Shown here one piece after another: positions 38,867 through 48,198 of a DNA stretch of 64,000 nucleotides. Each line of letters starts with the position of its first letter. Within the stretch, counting starts at the first letter, position 1. The stretch is from Gammaproteobacteria bacterium. GTDB taxonomy: Bacteria > Pseudomonadota > Gammaproteobacteria > Pseudomonadales > Pseudohongiellaceae. The DNA lies in assembly GCA_009692305.1 (NCBI GenBank), contig SHZK01000014.1, positions 1 to 64,000 of the forward strand, written 5' to 3'. Under the pieces are notes generated by a model. The model was not told the origin of the DNA and did not search any database. It saw only the letters and a list, made by a program, of their open reading frames with translations. The translations under genes and the position numbers were made by a program.

Positions 38867-38946
38867 GTAAATGCTACCGTAAGCAAGCTTGTAGCCTGCT
38901 TACAGGTAGTTCGGTCTGAAACACAGAAATTGACCGATGATAACAG

Positions 38947-38972
38947 GGCGCATCGATACGATGCGCCTTTTT
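38947..38972 (+). terminator. Intrinsic terminator between hupB and ppiD
   Basis: A perfect nine-base stem GGCGCATCG / CGATGCGCC with loop ATA (38947-38967), followed by five T. A weaker hairpin (GTAAGCA / TGCTTAC, 38878-38902) lies just before. The terminator overlaps the first possible ppiD start codons, so the real ppiD start must lie further right. Confidence 0.88.
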
Positions 38973-39032
38973 AGTTTGGCACTTTTCAATCTGATACAAG
39001 AACTTGTTAATCCAGCAGGTTGTGGAATTTAT

Positions 39033-40919
39033 ATGTTGCAGGATATTCGGGATAATTCACAGGGCGTCATAGCCAAAGTCATCATTGGTTTGATCGTAGC
39101 TATATTTGCGTTGTTTGGTGTTGATTCGATTATTGGCGGCTTTGTCGCCTCACCACCAGTAGCAGAAGTTAATGGTGAAGAAATCAACGAAGTGCAATTG
39201 CAGACCGCCACTCAGGGTATATTGAACTCCATTGGTGGCAATCCGGGCTCGCTCGATCAGGAGTTACTGGAACAGATAGCGCTCAATCAACTCATCGAAG
39301 AAACTGTGTTGCGACAACTAGCTGAAGAGCAAACCATGCTCGTTTCCAGCAATCGCATAGACATTTCGATGATTGCCAACCCCAATTTTCAGATAGACGG
39401 TATTTTTGATCCTGACCTCGCGGTGCGAACCATAGCGAGTCAGGGGTTCAGTGTAACTGTCTATCGTGAAACCCTAAGGCAGCAAATGGAGCTGTCGCAG
39501 ATTGCGAACGCGTATTCCAGATCAAATTTTGTTTCTAGTGCTGAATTACAGCGCGCTGTGGAATTGACTGCCCAGGCCCGCAATTTTCGCTACCTTTCCA
39601 TGACTCTTGGCACCAGAACGTTGGGAACACCCATAAGCGATGCGCAAATTGAAGAGCATTACCTTGCCAATCAGGATCAGTTCGCCAAGCAAGAAAGTGC
39701 GATTGTTCGCTATGTACTGCTCGACCAGGATGTCATTGCCGAAGAGATACAGATAGATGAGGCGGCACTGCGAGCCCAGTATGAAGCTGAGCAGGCTGCA
39801 TTCGAGGGATCGGCGGAGAAACGCGCCTCACATATATTGTTTGAAGTGTCGGCAGATCTTTCTGAGCAACAAGCGCTAGCGCTCGCTACCGCAGCGCGGG
39901 AGCGACTGGACGCCGGGGAAGACTTCGCAGCGTTGGCTATGGAGCTTTCCAGCGATACTGCCTCGGCAGAAGAGGGTGGGGATATCGGTTATTCTGCGGG
40001 CGATGCGTTCCCGCCTGAAATCGAAACTGTGCTCGCAACACTTGCCGTGAATGGAGTGTCTGCGCCCGTTGTTACTGAATTTGGAGTACATCTGGTCAAA
40101 CTCACGGAAGATGCAGAAAACGTATTTCAATCGTTTGAAGAAGTGGCTGAGCGCATTGAGCGAGATATGAAGCGCGCACAAGTGGAATTGATTTATGCTG
40201 AGCGTCTGGCGGACATGTCCAACCTCGCTTTTGAAAGCGGTGACTTGCTGGAATTGTCACAGGAATTGAATCTGGCAATATTGCAAAGCAGCGAAATTAC
40301 ACGCAATGGCGGACCAGGAATTTTCTCAAATCCCCAGGTTATCGCCGCGGTTTTTTCCGATGAGGTATTGCAGGACGGGAACAATAGCGATGTGATTGAA
40401 CTTAATCCGGCGCAAGCCGCTGTAATCCGGGTGCAGGAATTTAATGCCGCGAGTATTTTGCCGTTGGCTGAAGTTGAGCCGGAAATTGCGGTTATTTTGC
40501 GCACTGAGATGGAGCGCGCAGCGGTGCAGTCCCTCGGTAATGAGATTCTTACAGCCTTGGAATCTGGTGCGGATATTCAGCCGCTACTTGCCAGCAATGA
40601 ACTGGAATGGATAGTCGCAGATGGTGCCCGACGCAATGCTGCAGATGTGAACCAGGAAATTCTGGGGCACGTGTTCGCATTGCCGATACCGGAATCTGTC
40701 TCCGTGCGAAGCAGTCTCACCCTGGATAATGGCACGTTTGTACTTATGGAATTGACTCAAGTCGTCCCTGGAACCATAGAATTTTTGTCAGAAGCCGAAA
40801 AGTCTACGCTCACAGAGAGCATGCTGGTTGATTTGGGCAATAGTGACTTTAGTGCATTTCTCACCAATCTTCGAAACAACGCAGACATCCAGACTCGCGT
40901 GATTCAGGAAGAATTATAG
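39033..40919 (+). CDS. ppiD: Membrane-anchored periplasmic chaperone/peptidyl-prolyl isomerase PpiD
   Basis: A 628-residue protein anchored by one N-terminal helix (VIIGLIVAIFALFGVDSIIGG, residues about 15-35), with a SurA-like N-terminal region, one parvulin domain (KRASHILFEVSADLSEQQAL to VTEFGVHLVKLTEDAE, about 260-360) and a long helical C-terminal part. It helps newly translocated proteins near the Sec machinery. The start is the ATG at 39033 with the family's MLQDIRDNSQG opening; the frame is open to 38937 but that part overlaps the hupB terminator. Confidence 0.93.
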   Translation: MLQDIRDNSQGVIAKVIIGLIVAIFALFGVDSIIGGFVASPPVAEVNGEEINEVQLQTATQGILNSIGGNPGSLDQELLEQIALNQLIEETVLRQLAEEQTMLVSSNRIDISMIANPNFQIDGIFDPDLAVRTIASQGFSVTVYRETLRQQMELSQIANAYSRSNFVSSAELQRAVELTAQARNFRYLSMTLGTRTLGTPISDAQIEEHYLANQDQFAKQESAIVRYVLLDQDVIAEEIQIDEAALRAQYEAEQAAFEGSAEKRASHILFEVSADLSEQQALALATAARERLDAGEDFAALAMELSSDTASAEEGGDIGYSAGDAFPPEIETVLATLAVNGVSAPVVTEFGVHLVKLTEDAENVFQSFEEVAERIERDMKRAQVELIYAERLADMSNLAFESGDLLELSQELNLAILQSSEITRNGGPGIFSNPQVIAAVFSDEVLQDGNNSDVIELNPAQAAVIRVQEFNAASILPLAEVEPEIAVILRTEMERAAVQSLGNEILTALESGADIQPLLASNELEWIVADGARRNAADVNQEILGHVFALPIPESVSVRSSLTLDNGTFVLMELTQVVPGTIEFLSEAEKSTLTESMLVDLGNSDFSAFLTNLRNNADIQTRVIQEEL

Positions 40920-40929
40920 GGCTGAATGG

Positions 40930-40962
40930 GTAGCGGCTGTCGAGCCTGTTCACAGCCGCTAC
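40930..40962. terminator. Hairpin between convergent ppiD and fabI
   Basis: GTAGCGGCTGT (40930-40940) and its exact complement ACAGCCGCTAC (40952-40962) form an 11-bp stem with an 11-base loop in the 64-bp gap between the two stop codons. No T-run is present; a bidirectional terminating role is inferred from its place. Confidence 0.55.
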
Positions 40963-40983
40963 AATCGAGTTTGTAGGTAGTAG

Positions 40984-41799
40984 CTATTGCTCCGTTTTTG
41001 ACTCTTCCGGGCCATCATTCAATGAGCCCATTGCCGTAGTATTAAATCCGCCATCGACATAGAGAATCTCTCCGGAAATGCCAGAGGCCAGGTCTGAGCA
41101 CAGGAAACTGGCTGCATTTCCTACTTCATCGATGGTGACATTGCGACGCAGTGGAGTCTGGCGGGCATTGTGTTCCAGCATCTTCCTGAAACTCTTGATG
41201 CCAGCAGCCGCGAGCGTCTTGATTGGACCAGCCGAGATGGCGTTAACCCTGATGCCCCGTGGACCCAGGCTAGCCGCCATATAGCGCACATTCGCCTCAA
41301 GACTCGCTTTCGCCAGTCCCATCACGTTGTAGTTCGGCAGCGACCGCTGCGCACCCAGATAGCTGAGCGTTAACAAGGAACCATTACGACCTTCCATCAT
41401 CGACCTGGCTGCTTGTGCGAGCGCCACAAAACTGTAAGAGCTCACCTCGTGTGCGGTGATGAATCCCTGCCGAGTGGTGACGTCGACGTAGTTTCCATCC
41501 AGCTCATGGGCGGGAGCGTAGGCCAGACAGTGAACGATGCCATCGAGTCCATCCCAATGCTGTCCCAAATCGTGGAACAGTGCCTGAATTTGCTCATCGC
41601 TGGCGACATCACAGGGAAACACCAGAATGGAGTCCCAACTCGCCGCGAATTTATAAACGCGATCTTTCAGTTTCTCATTTTGATAAGTAAACGCGAGCTC
41701 AGCGCCTTCGCGGTGCATTGCTGCCGCGATTCCAGATGCGATCGAGAGTTTACTGGCGACTCCCAGAATCAAGATGCGTTTACCGGCCAAATACCCCAT
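40984..41799 (-). CDS. fabI: Enoyl-[acyl-carrier-protein] reductase (NADH)
   Basis: A 271-residue short-chain dehydrogenase-like enzyme that reduces enoyl-ACP in the last step of each fatty acid elongation cycle. The nucleotide-binding start is [16 protein letters not shown] (FabI-type instead of GxxxGxG). The catalytic residues are Tyr147 (LSYLGA), Tyr157 and Lys164 (YNVMGLAKA), one off the Escherichia coli numbering. [10 protein letters not shown] and the [12 protein letters not shown] end are typical. Cytoplasmic, single gene. Confidence 0.96.
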   Translation of the reverse strand: MGYLAGKRILILGVASKLSIASGIAAAMHREGAELAFTYQNEKLKDRVYKFAASWDSILVFPCDVASDEQIQALFHDLGQHWDGLDGIVHCLAYAPAHELDGNYVDVTTRQGFITAHEVSSYSFVALAQAARSMMEGRNGSLLTLSYLGAQRSLPNYNVMGLAKASLEANVRYMAASLGPRGIRVNAISAGPIKTLAAAGIKSFRKMLEHNARQTPLRRNVTIDEVGNAASFLCSDLASGISGEILYVDGGFNTTAMGSLNDGPEESKTEQ

Positions 41800-41914
41800 A
41801 TTTATTTCCTGTGCAGTATCAATACAAGCAGCTATTTTACTTTATATTGCACCTTGCTGTCCTTGCCGGAGCGCAGCGTGATTGTTTGCATTTCCGCGTA
41901 TGGCGAAGGCCGCT

Positions 41915-43474
41915 CTATCTGATCCCATGCATGAAATGCTTCAGTACAGGTACTAACAATATGGAAAGCAAGCCAGCCCCGATGCTGTACCAACCTGCCG
42001 TAGTGTAGACATCCATGTAAGTGGCAAGCGCCGCAGCTGGGTCCACAACTTCCCCGCCAATCGTGTCTGAGCCGGTGAGGGCGGCGATAGTGCCGGATAC
42101 ATAATTACCCGCAGCCGATGCCAGAAACCAGCAACCCATCATCATGCCAACCACACCAGGGACCGACAATTTTGTGGTCATCGACAAACCGACCGGAGAT
42201 ATACATAGCTCGCCGGTAGTGTGCAGCAGGTACAGCAAGACCAACCATATAACAGCTACACTGGTCGGGTCAGTGGCGAGGGATGCCCCATACACCAGGA
42301 ACAGAAAACCCAATCCAAGCTGGATTAATGACAGGGCGAACTTCAGTGGCGTAGAAGGTTCCCAGCCGCGGCGGGCCAGAAACAGCCATAGCGTGCTGAA
42401 CAATGGAGCCAGTGTAATAATGAAAAACGCATTGACTGACTGGAACCAAACTACCGGGATTTCGAATCCAAGCACCATGCGATCTACATTGCGATCAGTC
42501 ATGAGATTCAATGAACTACCGGTTTGTTCGAACAGTGACCAGAAGATTACCTGATAGCTCATAAGAAACAGGCAAACCAGCATGCGGTTGCGATCATGGG
42601 GTACGCATTTAGTAAAAGCGTAAACTACCACTACCAGAATCATGATGATCAGCGACATTCCCAATAAATCACCGACCACCGAGCGGTACTGGATCAGTTG
42701 CCAGCAAATCAGTACTCCGACGAGGGTCGCGAGATATATAAGCCATTCCCGATTCCACCCCATGAATATTTTCTGGGTCAGCAGGGATGGGTTGATTGGA
42801 TCGGCCGCCGCACCGAACAGGTGTTTGCCCCGTAAAAACACTACCAAGCCGAATAACATGCCGATACCGGCCGCACCAAATCCGTAACTGAATCCATATT
42901 CCTGCAGCAAATAGCCGCAGACAATTGCGCCTAAAAACGAACCCAGGTTAATGCCCATGTAAAACAGGGTGAAGGCTCCATCGCGTCGCGGATCTTTGCG
43001 CTCATACATGGATCCTACAAGAGTAGAAATATTGGCCTTGAGAAACCCTACACCCATGATGATTAGTGCCAGCGAGAAATAGAACACTTGCAGGTAAAAT
43101 GGGTCGCGCTGTACGAGTCGCTCTCCCTGAACCACTACTTCCACCGCCTGCGAGCCCTCAATCGCCATGCCAAAGTGCCCAGCAACGAGCAACAAAGCGC
43201 CCAGCACAACCGCCTTTGCGGGGCCGAGATAACGGTCAGCAATCACACCGCCGATAACTGGCGTTATATACACAAGAGAAATATATGCACCATAGATGCC
43301 GGCGGCAGATTCGTCAGAGAACAGGAAGTATTGGGTTAAGTAAAAAATCAGCAGGCCACGCATGCCGTAGAAGCTGAAGCGCTCCCACATCTCTGTAAGA
43401 AAACAGATTACGAGGCCTTTCGGGTGACCCAGAAATTCAGCAGAGGACGCTTTTGTTAGAGCAGTTGTTGCCAT
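41915..43474 (-). CDS. POT-family proton-coupled peptide transporter
   Basis: A 519-residue inner membrane protein of the proton-dependent oligopeptide transporter family (MFS fold). The family motif ExxERFxxYG is present as EMWERFSFYGMRG near residue 29, and the second family block is GAFTLFYMGINLGSFLGAIV near 165. Fourteen hydrophobic helices are suggested. It imports di- and tripeptides with protons. The unusually long C-terminal third fits the bacterial DtpA/YhiP branch. It lies 19 bp downstream of mltD on the same strand, so the two may be co-transcribed, linking wall turnover with peptide uptake. Confidence 0.92.
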   Translation of the reverse strand: MATTALTKASSAEFLGHPKGLVICFLTEMWERFSFYGMRGLLIFYLTQYFLFSDESAAGIYGAYISLVYITPVIGGVIADRYLGPAKAVVLGALLLVAGHFGMAIEGSQAVEVVVQGERLVQRDPFYLQVFYFSLALIIMGVGFLKANISTLVGSMYERKDPRRDGAFTLFYMGINLGSFLGAIVCGYLLQEYGFSYGFGAAGIGMLFGLVVFLRGKHLFGAAADPINPSLLTQKIFMGWNREWLIYLATLVGVLICWQLIQYRSVVGDLLGMSLIIMILVVVVYAFTKCVPHDRNRMLVCLFLMSYQVIFWSLFEQTGSSLNLMTDRNVDRMVLGFEIPVVWFQSVNAFFIITLAPLFSTLWLFLARRGWEPSTPLKFALSLIQLGLGFLFLVYGASLATDPTSVAVIWLVLLYLLHTTGELCISPVGLSMTTKLSVPGVVGMMMGCWFLASAAGNYVSGTIAALTGSDTIGGEVVDPAAALATYMDVYTTAGWYSIGAGLLSILLVPVLKHFMHGIR

Positions 43475-43492
43475 TGGATTTGCCTTGTGCGG

Positions 43493-45073
43493 TTATTCGT
43501 GGATATGAAGAAGCTGCCCCGGAAAAATTAAACCTGCAGCGTCCAGATTATTATTTTCTAACAAAACCTGAAGATTGGTATTGAAGCGTGCAGCAATACT
43601 GGCCATGGAATCGCCTGCGCGGACAATATAGGTAGCTGCTACATTATCAGACTGGTCAGTTACTGCATTGCCAGGCTCGGTTGCTGGATTGAGATTGATA
43701 ACCTGGCCTGTGCGCAGGACTGCATCAAGCTCGATGCCATTCCACAGTGCGATATCAGCAGAATGCAGATCGAAACGTCTGGCAATACTCCAGAGACTAT
43801 CCCCGGATCGAATGCTATAGGTGCTGGAAATTGAACCAGTCCGTAACGTCGCAGTAGCCAGATTCGGTCCAGTGCTTGGGCTCTCTGGATTTGGTCCGCG
43901 TGGAATCAACAATGATCTGCCAGCGATAATTTGCGAGCCGCGTAAGTTGTTCACTCGTTGCAAAACATCAACCTTGGTGCCGAATCGATTCGCTATAGCC
44001 GCCAGGGTGTCGCCTGACTGAATCTGATAGCGATCCCATGTCAGAAAGGCACCAGGCTGCAATTGCGCAAGCCCAGCTTCAAGCAAGAGGGCCTGCGCGT
44101 GCGGTAACAAGATATGCTGGGGTTGATCTGGATGCGTTGCCCATTGTAAGTAGCCCGGATTGAATTCACGCAATGCAGCGTATTCTACGTTTGCAAGTTG
44201 TGCGGCATGAGCGAGGTCGATCTGGGCTCCAACCTCGACCCGCTTGAGTGGTTCCACATTGGGAATTGGAGTCAGGGTAATGTCATAATTTTCGATATCG
44301 TTCACGAGCCTGGAAATGGCCAGCACTCTGGGCACATGCCAACGAGTTTCGCGCGGCAATGCCAGATCCCAGAATGGGCTCTGGCCAGAAACTGATTTGC
44401 TGCGGCGTACAGCGCGGCGCACGTTGCCATCGCCTGCATTATATGCTGCCAATGCCAGCAGCCAATCCTGATCGAATAGTTGCAGGAGTTCTTCAAGATA
44501 ATCCAGCGCGGCGATTGTTGAAGCTTGTGGATCGCGGCGCGCGTCGTACCACCAGTCTCGCTGCAGACCAAGGCTGGCTGCGGTAGCGCGCATAAATTGC
44601 CAAATTCCAGCTGCTTGTTCGCTGGAATTTGCGTTGGTATTAAATGCACTCTCCACGAATGGCAGCAATGCCAATTCCATAGGCAGTCCGCGTGCTTCCA
44701 GTTCCACCACTATGGGGTGCAGGAATGGCTTGGCGCGTTCAATTGTGAGGTCGAAGAAAGCCTGATTTTTGGTATAGGTCTCGAGTTGTTCAGAGACATC
44801 CGGGTGGTAGTAAAACTCTTGTAACTGAAAGCCTGAGCGGATTCGATCCCACAAGTCATCTATGGGAGAGATTGAAGGTTCTGCTGTTATCGGCTTCTTC
44901 GCAGCCGGCGCTGGCGTTGGTAAAGTAACCGGACTTGCTGAAATTGTTGCAACAGCAGCGGCGTCCGTACTCTCTTCAATCTTCGTGCCGGGGTTGGATT
45001 GGCAGGCAATCAATGTCGCAGATATCACGCAGACACTGGCTGCTCGCAAGATAATTAATGAGTAGTTGTTCAT
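43493..45073 (-). CDS. mltD: Membrane-bound lytic murein transglycosylase D
   Basis: A 526-residue lipoprotein that cleaves peptidoglycan glycan strands with 1,6-anhydro product formation. The lipobox is LIAC with lipidated Cys24. The SLT-like catalytic domain has Glu141 in LLPFVESAFNTNA, then GIWQFMRATAASLGL and AAYNAGDGNVRRAV. Three C-terminal LysM repeats bind peptidoglycan: YQIQSGDTLAAIANRFGTKV, YSIRSGDSLWSIARRFDLHS and YIVRAGDSMASIAARFNTNL. The usual MltD has two to four LysM units. gloB lies 18 bp upstream on the same strand, the common order in gammaproteobacteria. Confidence 0.96.
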   Translation of the reverse strand: MNNYSLIILRAASVCVISATLIACQSNPGTKIEESTDAAAVATISASPVTLPTPAPAAKKPITAEPSISPIDDLWDRIRSGFQLQEFYYHPDVSEQLETYTKNQAFFDLTIERAKPFLHPIVVELEARGLPMELALLPFVESAFNTNANSSEQAAGIWQFMRATAASLGLQRDWWYDARRDPQASTIAALDYLEELLQLFDQDWLLALAAYNAGDGNVRRAVRRSKSVSGQSPFWDLALPRETRWHVPRVLAISRLVNDIENYDITLTPIPNVEPLKRVEVGAQIDLAHAAQLANVEYAALREFNPGYLQWATHPDQPQHILLPHAQALLLEAGLAQLQPGAFLTWDRYQIQSGDTLAAIANRFGTKVDVLQRVNNLRGSQIIAGRSLLIPRGPNPESPSTGPNLATATLRTGSISSTYSIRSGDSLWSIARRFDLHSADIALWNGIELDAVLRTGQVINLNPATEPGNAVTDQSDNVAATYIVRAGDSMASIAARFNTNLQVLLENNNLDAAGLIFPGQLLHIHE

Positions 45074-45090
45074 TGCGTTCCTGTAATTAT

Positions 45091-45876
45091 TTAGAACCGG
45101 TCTTTCCAGCTTCGCAAGGCTGCAAATACTTCCACTTCATTGACCGGTGCTCTGTGCAGTTGCGCAACAGCGCTTTGCACCAGCGAAGGGTCCGCGCAAC
45201 GCAGGAAAGGATTTGTGTCCAGCTCAAGTCTGATGGAAGAGGGTAAAGTGGGTGTTGCAGCTTTGCGCTTGCCTTGTTCATTTTGCAGGCGTTCTAACAA
45301 GCGTTGATTCGCTGGGTCGGCTGCCAGCGCGAAACGCAAATTTGCCAGCGTGTATTCATGAGTGCAATACACTTCAGTTTGTTCCGGCAACAATTTTAGT
45401 TTATTGAGGGACGCATGCATTTGTTCCGGTGTGCCTTCGAATAATCTGCCGCAGCCGGCGGCAAACAGAGTGTCGCCGCAAAACAAGACCGGTGCCTGAT
45501 CTTTGCTCCCTGCATAATAGTACGCGATGTGATCAAGGGTGTGACCCGGAACTTCGAGGATGGTAAAGCTGTGGTCGAACAATTCAATTTGGCTGCCTTC
45601 ACCTACAAAATGCGTTATTCCCCTAATATTGCTTTGTTTTGGACCGAAGACACGGGGTTTATACATTGCAATGAGCTGGTCCAGACCGCCAGTATGATCA
45701 GGATGATGGTGGGTGATAAAAATATCTGAGAGGGTCAGCTTGTGAGCCTGCAGATATTCAATAACCGGGGCGGCGCTGCCAGGGTCTACCACGCATGCGC
45801 GAGTATCGGCTTTGGATGAGACTGCCCAAATATAATTATCTGTGAATGCTGGAATTGGGTGTATCAATTTGAACAT
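45091..45876 (-). CDS. gloB: Hydroxyacylglutathione hydrolase (glyoxalase II)
   Basis: A 261-residue metallo-beta-lactamase-fold enzyme that completes methylglyoxal detoxification by splitting S-lactoylglutathione. The zinc motif is THHHPDH at residues 55-61; further ligands lie in VPGHTLDHIAY, LFCGDTLFAAGCGRLFEG and VYCTHEYTLANLRFA. The C-terminal substrate domain ends with NPFLRC. The ATG at 45876 is preferred; an in-frame TTG two codons upstream is also possible. Divergent from the YafS-like methyltransferase gene. Confidence 0.96.
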   Translation of the reverse strand: MFKLIHPIPAFTDNYIWAVSSKADTRACVVDPGSAAPVIEYLQAHKLTLSDIFITHHHPDHTGGLDQLIAMYKPRVFGPKQSNIRGITHFVGEGSQIELFDHSFTILEVPGHTLDHIAYYYAGSKDQAPVLFCGDTLFAAGCGRLFEGTPEQMHASLNKLKLLPEQTEVYCTHEYTLANLRFALAADPANQRLLERLQNEQGKRKAATPTLPSSIRLELDTNPFLRCADPSLVQSAVAQLHRAPVNEVEVFAALRSWKDRF

Positions 45877-46025
45877 TGGCAACGGCTGCAGCTAAAAACC
45901 GACATGATATAAGGTACCAAGCTGATTACAAGTTTTAATAGCTGACAGAGGCTGTATGTCTGGTGCTGAAGGGCAGTTCGAGGGTACACTTTTGGCAACA
46001 TTGCTGCGCCTCAGGATACTGCTCC

Positions 46026-46817
46026 ATGAACCTCCTTTCCAGACATGAAACTCGCCGTCGCTTGCTGCGTGGTATGCCGGATTCGGATATTTTAGCGGCG
46101 ATGGTGAGCCAGTGGCTGCAAAGCCCGCAGGGTGACGCTGTATGGCAGGCAGAACTGGAGCAGGTGCGCCCGATTGTAAGCCGCATTTTTGGCTATCATA
46201 TTTTACAAATTGGTTGCAGTGAGGAGCATTCACTTATCGCGGATAGCCCGGCCGGCCACAAGATCATTTTCTCTCCCAGCCATCGCATAGGTGCGCGCAA
46301 TGCAATCGCGAATAACGAGGAGTTGCCGCTGGCGAATGACAGTGTAGATGCGGTGGTATTACATCATGCATTGGATTTCACAGAGGATAGTCACAAATTG
46401 CTGCGCGAGGCTACGCGGGTATTGCGTCCTGGGGGGCAGATGCTTATCGTGGGATTCAATCCCTATAGTTACTGGGGCTTCTGGAAGCTGTTCAAGAGTA
46501 AAATAAATATTCCCTGGAGGGCTCGGTTCATTTCCCGCGGCAGACTGACCGACTGGCTGCGTTTGCTGGATCTGCATATCGATAACGTAAGGCATACCCT
46601 GCATTTCCTTCCCTTTAAAAACCGACGACTGCTGGCGCACGCGCAGAAGCTGGAAGAATTTGGCAACAAGTTGCGCAGTCCGCTTGGTGGGGCATATGTC
46701 ATTGTCTGCCTGAAACAAGTAATACCAGTGACGCCAATACTGCCGCGCTGGCGTCCTCTACCAACCCGCGCCTCAGTAATGCCGGCCGCCGAAAACATCC
46801 GGGCTAAAATTCATTGA
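46026..46817 (+). CDS. YafS-like class I methyltransferase
   Basis: A 263-residue SAM-dependent methyltransferase of unknown substrate. The SAM region is weakly conserved (YHILQIGCSEEH near residue 57), while NEELPLANDSVDAVVLHHAL and TRVLRPGGQMLIVGFNPYSY are typical motifs II and III. The position between gloB and rnhA is that of yafS in Escherichia coli and its pseudomonad counterparts. The ATG at 46026 is preferred over an open upstream extension from 45963 because it keeps the conserved N-terminus. Cytoplasmic. Confidence 0.87.
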   Translation: MNLLSRHETRRRLLRGMPDSDILAAMVSQWLQSPQGDAVWQAELEQVRPIVSRIFGYHILQIGCSEEHSLIADSPAGHKIIFSPSHRIGARNAIANNEELPLANDSVDAVVLHHALDFTEDSHKLLREATRVLRPGGQMLIVGFNPYSYWGFWKLFKSKINIPWRARFISRGRLTDWLRLLDLHIDNVRHTLHFLPFKNRRLLAHAQKLEEFGNKLRSPLGGAYVIVCLKQVIPVTPILPRWRPLPTRASVMPAAENIRAKIH

Positions 46818-46857
46818 TCAAACTTCTGCATTGGCAGATTGCAGCTGGGCAAAATAA

Positions 46858-47298
46858 TTGCAACCGACAGTAGAGATGTATACCGATGGCGCATGTCGGG
46901 GAAATCCTGGCAAGGGAGGCTGGGGCGTGTTGCTGCGTTTTGGCGAAGTTGAAAAACATCTCTTTGGGGGTGAATTGCTAACGACCAATAATCGCATGGA
47001 ACTGACTGCGGTAATCAAAGGTCTGGAAGCGCTGAACAAATCTTGCCAGGTGCGCATAACTACTGATTCCAAATATGTGCTATCGGGTATTACCGAGTGG
47101 ATCACTAACTGGAAACAGCGTAACTGGAAAACGGCTAATCGCAAACCGGTGCTGAACATGGAGCTTTGGATGCGACTTGATGAGTTGGCAGGCCAGCATG
47201 AAATTGAATGGAATTGGGTGAAAGGCCACAGCGGCCATCCCGAAAATGAATTGGCTGATCAGCTAGCCAATCGTGGTATTGACGAATTGTCGAATTGA
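46858..47298 (+). CDS. rnhA: Ribonuclease HI
   Basis: A 146-residue endonuclease that cuts the RNA strand of RNA-DNA hybrids, clearing R-loops and primers. The four acidic metal-binding residues are Asp10 ([11 protein letters not shown]), Glu48 (NNRMELTAV), Asp70 (ITTDSKYV) and Asp134 (NELADQLAN), exactly the Escherichia coli numbering. That agreement supports the TTG start at 46858; a stop codon lies directly upstream in frame, and the first ATG (46876) would remove the first beta strand. dnaQ follows 24 bp later on the same strand. Confidence 0.96.
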   Translation: MQPTVEMYTDGACRGNPGKGGWGVLLRFGEVEKHLFGGELLTTNNRMELTAVIKGLEALNKSCQVRITTDSKYVLSGITEWITNWKQRNWKTANRKPVLNMELWMRLDELAGQHEIEWNWVKGHSGHPENELADQLANRGIDELSN

Positions 47299-47322
47299 AA
47301 TGCCCAGATCACGGAATAATCT

Positions 47323-48042
47323 ATGCGTCAGGTAGTATTGGATACAGAGACGACAGGGCTGGACCCTCAACATGGGCACCGGATTATCGAGATCGGTTGT
47401 GTCGAAATAGAAAATCGACGCATAACAGGCAAACGCTTTCACCGCTATCTAAATCCTGACCGGGAGATCGATGCGGCGGCAATCGAAGTTCATGGCCTAA
47501 CTGTGGATTTTCTTGCGGACAAGCCACGTTTTTATCAGATTGAAGCGGAATTGCTCGATTTTCTCGGTGATGCTGATCTAATAATTCATAACGCCCCATT
47601 CGATATGGGCTTCCTGAATAATGAGATCGGGCTAACGCAGTCAGATGTCACATCCATGGATGCAATATGCACTGTGCTGGATACCCTTGTGCTGGCGCGC
47701 GAGAAACATCCCGGTCAACGCAACAACCTGGATGCACTATGCAAACGTTATGGCGTTGATAATACCCAGCGACAACTTCACGGCGCGTTGCTGGACGCCG
47801 AGATACTCGCCGATGTGTATCTGTTAATGACCAGCGGTCAATCCAGTTTCGCATTAAAGGAAGAGCAAACTGAAGTTACTGCACGCAATAAGCGCAAACG
47901 CAAATTCGATCCAAAACGAGCGCCGCTCATGGTCCTTAAGGCGACTGCTGAAGAGTTGGAACTGCATGTGCAAAGATTGCAGGAAATTGACCACAAGAGT
48001 CAGCAGCAGTGTCTCTGGCTAAACCTTGAGCGCAAGCACTAA
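47323..48042 (+). CDS. dnaQ: DNA polymerase III epsilon subunit (proofreading exonuclease)
   Basis: A 239-residue DEDDh-type 3'-5' exonuclease that proofreads for the replicative polymerase. Exo I is VLDTETTGL with Asp7 and Glu9; Exo II is LIIHNAPFDMGFLNNE near 90; Exo III has the histidine and aspartate in LHGALLDAEILADVYLLMTS. The C-terminal tail, with the polymerase-binding helix, is present (LQEIDHKSQQQCLW). It is co-directional with rnhA, unlike the divergent arrangement in Escherichia coli. Confidence 0.96.
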   Translation: MRQVVLDTETTGLDPQHGHRIIEIGCVEIENRRITGKRFHRYLNPDREIDAAAIEVHGLTVDFLADKPRFYQIEAELLDFLGDADLIIHNAPFDMGFLNNEIGLTQSDVTSMDAICTVLDTLVLAREKHPGQRNNLDALCKRYGVDNTQRQLHGALLDAEILADVYLLMTSGQSSFALKEEQTEVTARNKRKRKFDPKRAPLMVLKATAEELELHVQRLQEIDHKSQQQCLWLNLERKH

Positions 48043-48198
48043 GATCGCATAGCTGTGCATTTGACATGATATGGTATGGTGTGAACTCATGTCAGTTACT
48101 CTGAATTGAATTCTGTGGACATTCTTTGATTTATTTCAGTACCAATTCGCTAGACTCAATCAGGGCATTGTGATGTTTTCCGTTATTCCTTTCGCGCT

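Noticed and set aside
38937..39032. N-terminal extension of PpiD
   Set aside because: It overlaps the hairpin and T-run of the hupB terminator and would put 32 residues before the conserved MLQDIRDNSQG start.
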